This document shows, piece by piece, positions 6,289 to 7,962 of a stretch of DNA of 7,962 nucleotides. How positions within the stretch are numbered: the first letter of the stretch is position 1; each line of letters opens with the position of its first letter. The DNA is from Methanobacteriota archaeon (GTDB lineage: Archaea; Micrarchaeota; Micrarchaeia; Anstonellales; J096): NCBI GenBank assembly GCA_003694965.1, contig RFJG01000027.1, forward strand, positions 1-7,962, written 5' to 3'. The position numbers and the translations under genes were made by a program. The notes below the pieces were generated by a model. That model saw only the letters and a program-made list of their open reading frames with translations. It did no database searches and was not told where the DNA came from.

Positions 6289-6654
6289 TTATATGACGCG
6301 TATGGCGCACGTCCTGCTAAACTGGTTAACTACTTTGGTTAAGTCCTGGAAATGCTCAAACAGAGTTAGTTCAACATCATAGTCAAGAGGTTTAGTCTGT
6401 GTAGAGCCATAGACTCTTATGGGGAACTCAACCCTCTGCGACGGCTTCAGTATCCCTACTTTCTTGACAGCCCTCTTATGGGTTAGGGCTTGGTCAAAAC
6501 CTATGAGGCCGTGGGTTTTTATGAGGGCCTCAACAGAAACAAGCTTCTCCTCTTCTGTATTGTTCTCCAAAGACACTATTATGTCAACGCTAGTATCCTG
6601 TCCTCTTGACATGCGCAGAGGTATTATTTTATACGTAAACCTTATTCCAGCCAT
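6289..6654 (-). CDS. Beta-rich (possibly Ig/CARDB-like) protein of unknown function
   Basis: 121 aa, soluble, mostly predicted beta strands: IRFTYKIIPLRM, TSVDIIVSLENN, KLVSVEALIKT, RVEFPIRVYG, DYDVELTLFEHF, CAIRVI. The pattern of a strand ending in an E-N-N turn, followed by LKPSQRVEFPIRVY, resembles CARDB or other Ig-like beta sandwiches. This is a fold guess, not a recognised family. There is no signal peptide, so it is probably cytosolic. The frame extends to 6729, but ATG 6654 lies about 26 bp after TTTTTTAAAT (6684-6675) and starts a sensible strand. The longer version would begin upstream of the promoter. It is first in a pair with the K+ channel and might associate with it (inference). 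Confidence 0.8.
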   Translation of the reverse strand: MAGIRFTYKIIPLRMSRGQDTSVDIIVSLENNTEEEKLVSVEALIKTHGLIGFDQALTHKRAVKKVGILKPSQRVEFPIRVYGSTQTKPLDYDVELTLFEHFQDLTKVVNQFSRTCAIRVI

Positions 6655-6672
6655 AGAGTATAGTCGGCAACA

Positions 6673-6684
6673 TAATTTAAAAAA
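6673..6684. promoter_or_regulatory. Shared AT-rich promoter between the beta-rich gene and the acidic-protein gene
   Basis: The AT-only run AATTTAAAAAA (6674-6684 on the plus strand) can act as a TATA box both ways. On the minus strand its centre is about 26 bp from ATG 6654. On the plus strand it predicts a start near 6706, just before the GGTGG motif at 6706-6710 that serves ATG 6716. No second TATA-like sequence is visible in this 61-bp gap. Confidence 0.5.
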
Positions 6685-6715
6685 CTTACTTAAGTATGGG
6701 TATGTGGTGGTTATT

Positions 6716-6841
6716 ATGGTAGAAAGCAAAGCAATTATGTATCAAGATGACGACGATGACTATGAAGAATGGGACGATGAGGACGATGAGGAATTCCTTG
6801 ACGATGAGGAGCTCCTAGAAGAAGAGGACGATGAAGAGTAA
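6716..6841 (+). CDS. 41-aa extremely acidic protein
   Basis: The peptide begins MVESKAIMYQ. After that 25 of the remaining 31 residues are Asp or Glu, with only Y, W, F and L between them. The gene has its own GGTGG (6706-6710) five bases before the ATG, and a plausible promoter. In-frame GTGs at 6704 and 6707 lie 24-28 bp from the TATA centre and could be leaderless alternatives. The frame is open well upstream, but that part is antisense to the beta-rich gene and is not thought to be translated. The function is not known. Polyacidic peptides can mimic DNA or bind basic proteins, which is interesting beside the Lys-rich protein in this window, but this is speculation. Low complexity limits any homology search. 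Confidence 0.65.
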   Translation: MVESKAIMYQDDDDDYEEWDDEDDEEFLDDEELLEEEDDEE

Positions 6842-6873
6842 TCATTAGTAAGCCTTAGATTTGCACGCTTACC

Positions 6874-6890
6874 ATTTCTTTTTTATTGGT
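6874..6890 (+). terminator. Possible T-tract terminator after the acidic-protein gene
   Basis: TTTCTTTTTTATTGG follows the stop at 6841 by about 35 bases, with no clear hairpin before it. Oligo-T runs alone can stop archaeal RNA polymerase. The rest of the 101-base gap before the tRNA holds only a weak TATA-like CTATCTTATG (6901-6910), a possible tRNA promoter. Confidence 0.35.
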
Positions 6891-6942
6891 TCTCCTTTCT
6901 CTATCTTATGCCCATTGGCTCCATTATTAAGGATGGGAGTTA

Positions 6943-7014
6943 GGGCCCTTAGCTCAACGGTAGAGCGCTGCCCTCGCACGGCAGAGGCTGGGGGTTCAAG
7001 TCCCCCAGGGTCCA
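6943..7014 (+). tRNA. tRNA-Ala, anticodon CGC
   Basis: A complete 72-nt cloverleaf. The acceptor stem GGGCCCT (6943-6949) pairs with AGGGTCC (7007-7013). It includes a G3:U70 wobble, the universal alanine identity element, and discriminator A at 7014. The D stem is GCTC/GAGC with GG in the loop. The anticodon stem is CTGCC/GGCAG with loop CTCGCAC, and the anticodon CGC lies at 6975-6977, reading GCG codons. The variable loop is AGGCT. The T arm is GGGGG TTCAAGT CCCCC. There is no intron, and CCA is not encoded, so it must be added after transcription. A protein-coding frame begins one base beyond the 3' end. Confidence 0.97.
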
Positions 7015-7015
7015 T

Positions 7016-7276
7016 ATGCCGCCAAAAAAGGAGATGGAGGAGGTTATGGCATGGTGCGACAAGAGAAAGGAGGAGAGTAAAAGAGTTGCCCTCATAGAGA
7101 AAAATCCATTCAGAGAGAAATTTAGGTGGATGTTCCGCTACCCTTTCATAGAAATAGACCGGCCGATAGAGGTTGCGAGCAAACACAACATAGTGTATGA
7201 CTCAACGACAAGAACCCTCTGGGTATTCCTTAATGGAAGTTGGAGAAAAATAGAGGAGGATTTCTCAGTAAGCTAG
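7016..7276 (+). CDS. Small protein of unknown function starting next to tRNA-Ala
   Basis: 86 aa with a basic, helical N-terminal half (KKEMEEVMAWCDKRKEESKR) and a C-terminal half with strand-like segments (HNIVYDSTTRTLWVFLNGSWRKIEE). It is aromatic-rich (FRWMFRYPF). No family is recognised. The first ATG (7016) is one base after the tRNA, with no room for a Shine-Dalgarno motif. It would become leaderless if RNase Z cuts the tRNA 3' end. Another in-frame ATG at 7046 has GGAGGAGG (7036-7043) just upstream and would give 76 aa. This is a conventional start, so the choice is open. The 3' end faces the HAD gene with an 11-bp gap. Confidence 0.7.
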   Translation: MPPKKEMEEVMAWCDKRKEESKRVALIEKNPFREKFRWMFRYPFIEIDRPIEVASKHNIVYDSTTRTLWVFLNGSWRKIEEDFSVS

Positions 7277-7287
7277 CATTACTAGCC

Positions 7288-7962
7288 TTATTTGGAGGAA
7301 AAGGTAGAGAGGAAGTTGGATTTGAGAAGCTCTTCCCAATCCTTAAAGCAAGGCTTCCATTTGCACGTTCTTATACATACTATGTCATTTATGCCTGCAG
7401 CTCTGGCTGACCGTAAACCTGCTATGGAATCCTCAAAAACAATGAGCTTCCTTCCAAGTGGGGCCATGTCCCTAGCCCTCTCATAAGGCTCTGGGGATGG
7501 CTTGTGTCTCTTAACATCGTCCGCGCTAACTATGAATAATGGCTCTCTTGGGAGCAGCCTTACGACATAGCGGAGGACATCCATATGGGAAGATGAAACC
7601 AACGCAAAGTCCTCTCCCCTTATTTTTAGGAACTCTTCTATGCCATTGATTAAGTTATCCTTGTTGATTATGGAGTTGATGTTATCCATAACAAGAGATG
7701 TGTAGATGGAGTAGATGGTATTGATGGCATTTTCCTCTACTTCCCCCGAAACTGCCTTGACAATCTCCCTTAGGATGTCCTTATCTTCCATTCCATAGAA
7801 TGTGCGGAACTTCTCAGAATGCAAAAAAGAGGCCAGCTTATCAGAAATTATGGAGGAGTTGCCATAAAATTCCTCAACTGCCTTTGCCATAAAATTAAAG
7901 TAAATGTCCTCAGACTCAATTATAGTGCCATCCACATCCATTATGAAGAATAGCTCTACACC
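7288..7962 (-). CDS. HAD-superfamily phosphatase, beta-phosphoglucomutase-like (5' truncated by window)
   Basis: Probable phosphohydrolase or phosphomutase of HAD subclass I. From the Met at 7941, motif I is DVDGT with nucleophile D2 and acid D4. A helical C1 cap follows at about residues 12-85. Motif II is S116 (ALVSSS), motif III is K147 (KRHKPSPEPY) and motif IV is E170-D171 (VFEDSIAGLRSARAAG). Spacing follows the beta-phosphoglucomutase pattern, but the substrate cannot be read from sequence. Met 7941 is not a likely start, because it would delete the first strand of the Rossmann core. Upstream, in frame, the sequence reads GVELFFI directly before MDVDGT and contains no start codon. The true N-terminus therefore lies beyond base 7962. 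Only a few residues should be missing. Confidence 0.93.
   Translation of the reverse strand, partial: GVELFFIMDVDGTIIESEDIYFNFMAKAVEEFYGNSSIISDKLASFLHSEKFRTFYGMEDKDILREIVKAVSGEVEENAINTIYSIYTSLVMDNINSIINKDNLINGIEEFLKIRGEDFALVSSSHMDVLRYVVRLLPREPLFIVSADDVKRHKPSPEPYERARDMAPLGRKLIVFEDSIAGLRSARAAGINDIVCIRTCKWKPCFKDWEELLKSNFLSTFSSK

Noticed and set aside
6869..7186. Minus-strand frame across the tRNA
   Set aside because: It reads through the antisense of tRNA-Ala and the 86-codon ORF, with no Shine-Dalgarno motif or family resemblance.
1..7962. CRISPR array, insertion sequence, integrase, toxin-antitoxin or restriction system
   Set aside because: No spaced direct repeats, terminal inverted repeats, transposase or nuclease motifs were seen. 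The Lys-tail array is coding.

Overview
The window reads as archaeal DNA. Evidence seen directly: a tRNA-Ala gene with no encoded CCA, a type-II (archaeal/eukaryotic) methionine aminopeptidase, an archaeal XRE-family regulator resembling COG1709, and several start codons lying 24-28 bp downstream of TATA-like boxes with no room for a ribosome-binding site (leaderless starts). Genes inside operons instead carry GGTGG or GAGGTG Shine-Dalgarno motifs. The compact layout, small proteins and a lysine-rich H1-like protein with two YLYYVG repeats would suit a reduced-genome lineage such as Micrarchaeota/DPANN. That placement is an inference from memory, not a demonstrated match.

Left block, about 1-4305, minus strand. 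Reading with transcription: methionine aminopeptidase (map) comes first. Next is a tightly coupled three-gene set with its own promoter: a 248-aa helical protein of unknown function, a 402-aa protein of unknown function, and the XRE/COG1709-type regulator. The junctions are GTGA and ATGA stop/start overlaps. After that comes the separately promoted H1-like DNA-binding protein, whose predicted mRNA begins with a hairpin and ends with a hairpin plus T-tract. Last is the start of a further gene that leaves the window at base 1.

Middle block, about 4348-5948, plus strand. Enolase (eno) is divergent from map, and both appear to use one nearly palindromic TATA element. Enolase is coupled by ATGA to a small four-helix membrane protein of unknown function. 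This gene meets, tail to tail with an 11-bp overlap, a minus-strand pair: a beta-rich protein of unknown function followed by a minimal two-helix K+ channel.

Right block, about 6673-7962. A second shared AT-rich box separates the beta-rich/K+ channel pair from a divergent 41-aa, extremely acidic protein. tRNA-Ala(CGC) follows, and an 86-codon ORF starts one base after its 3' end. The window closes with a minus-strand HAD-family phosphatase whose N-terminus lies outside.

Functionally, the recognised genes are housekeeping (glycolysis, N-terminal Met removal, translation) plus chromatin-like, ion-channel and regulatory functions. No mobile element, CRISPR array or defence system was recognised. 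The least explained parts are the unknown-unknown-regulator operon, the paired basic and acidic small proteins, and the tRNA-ORF junction.
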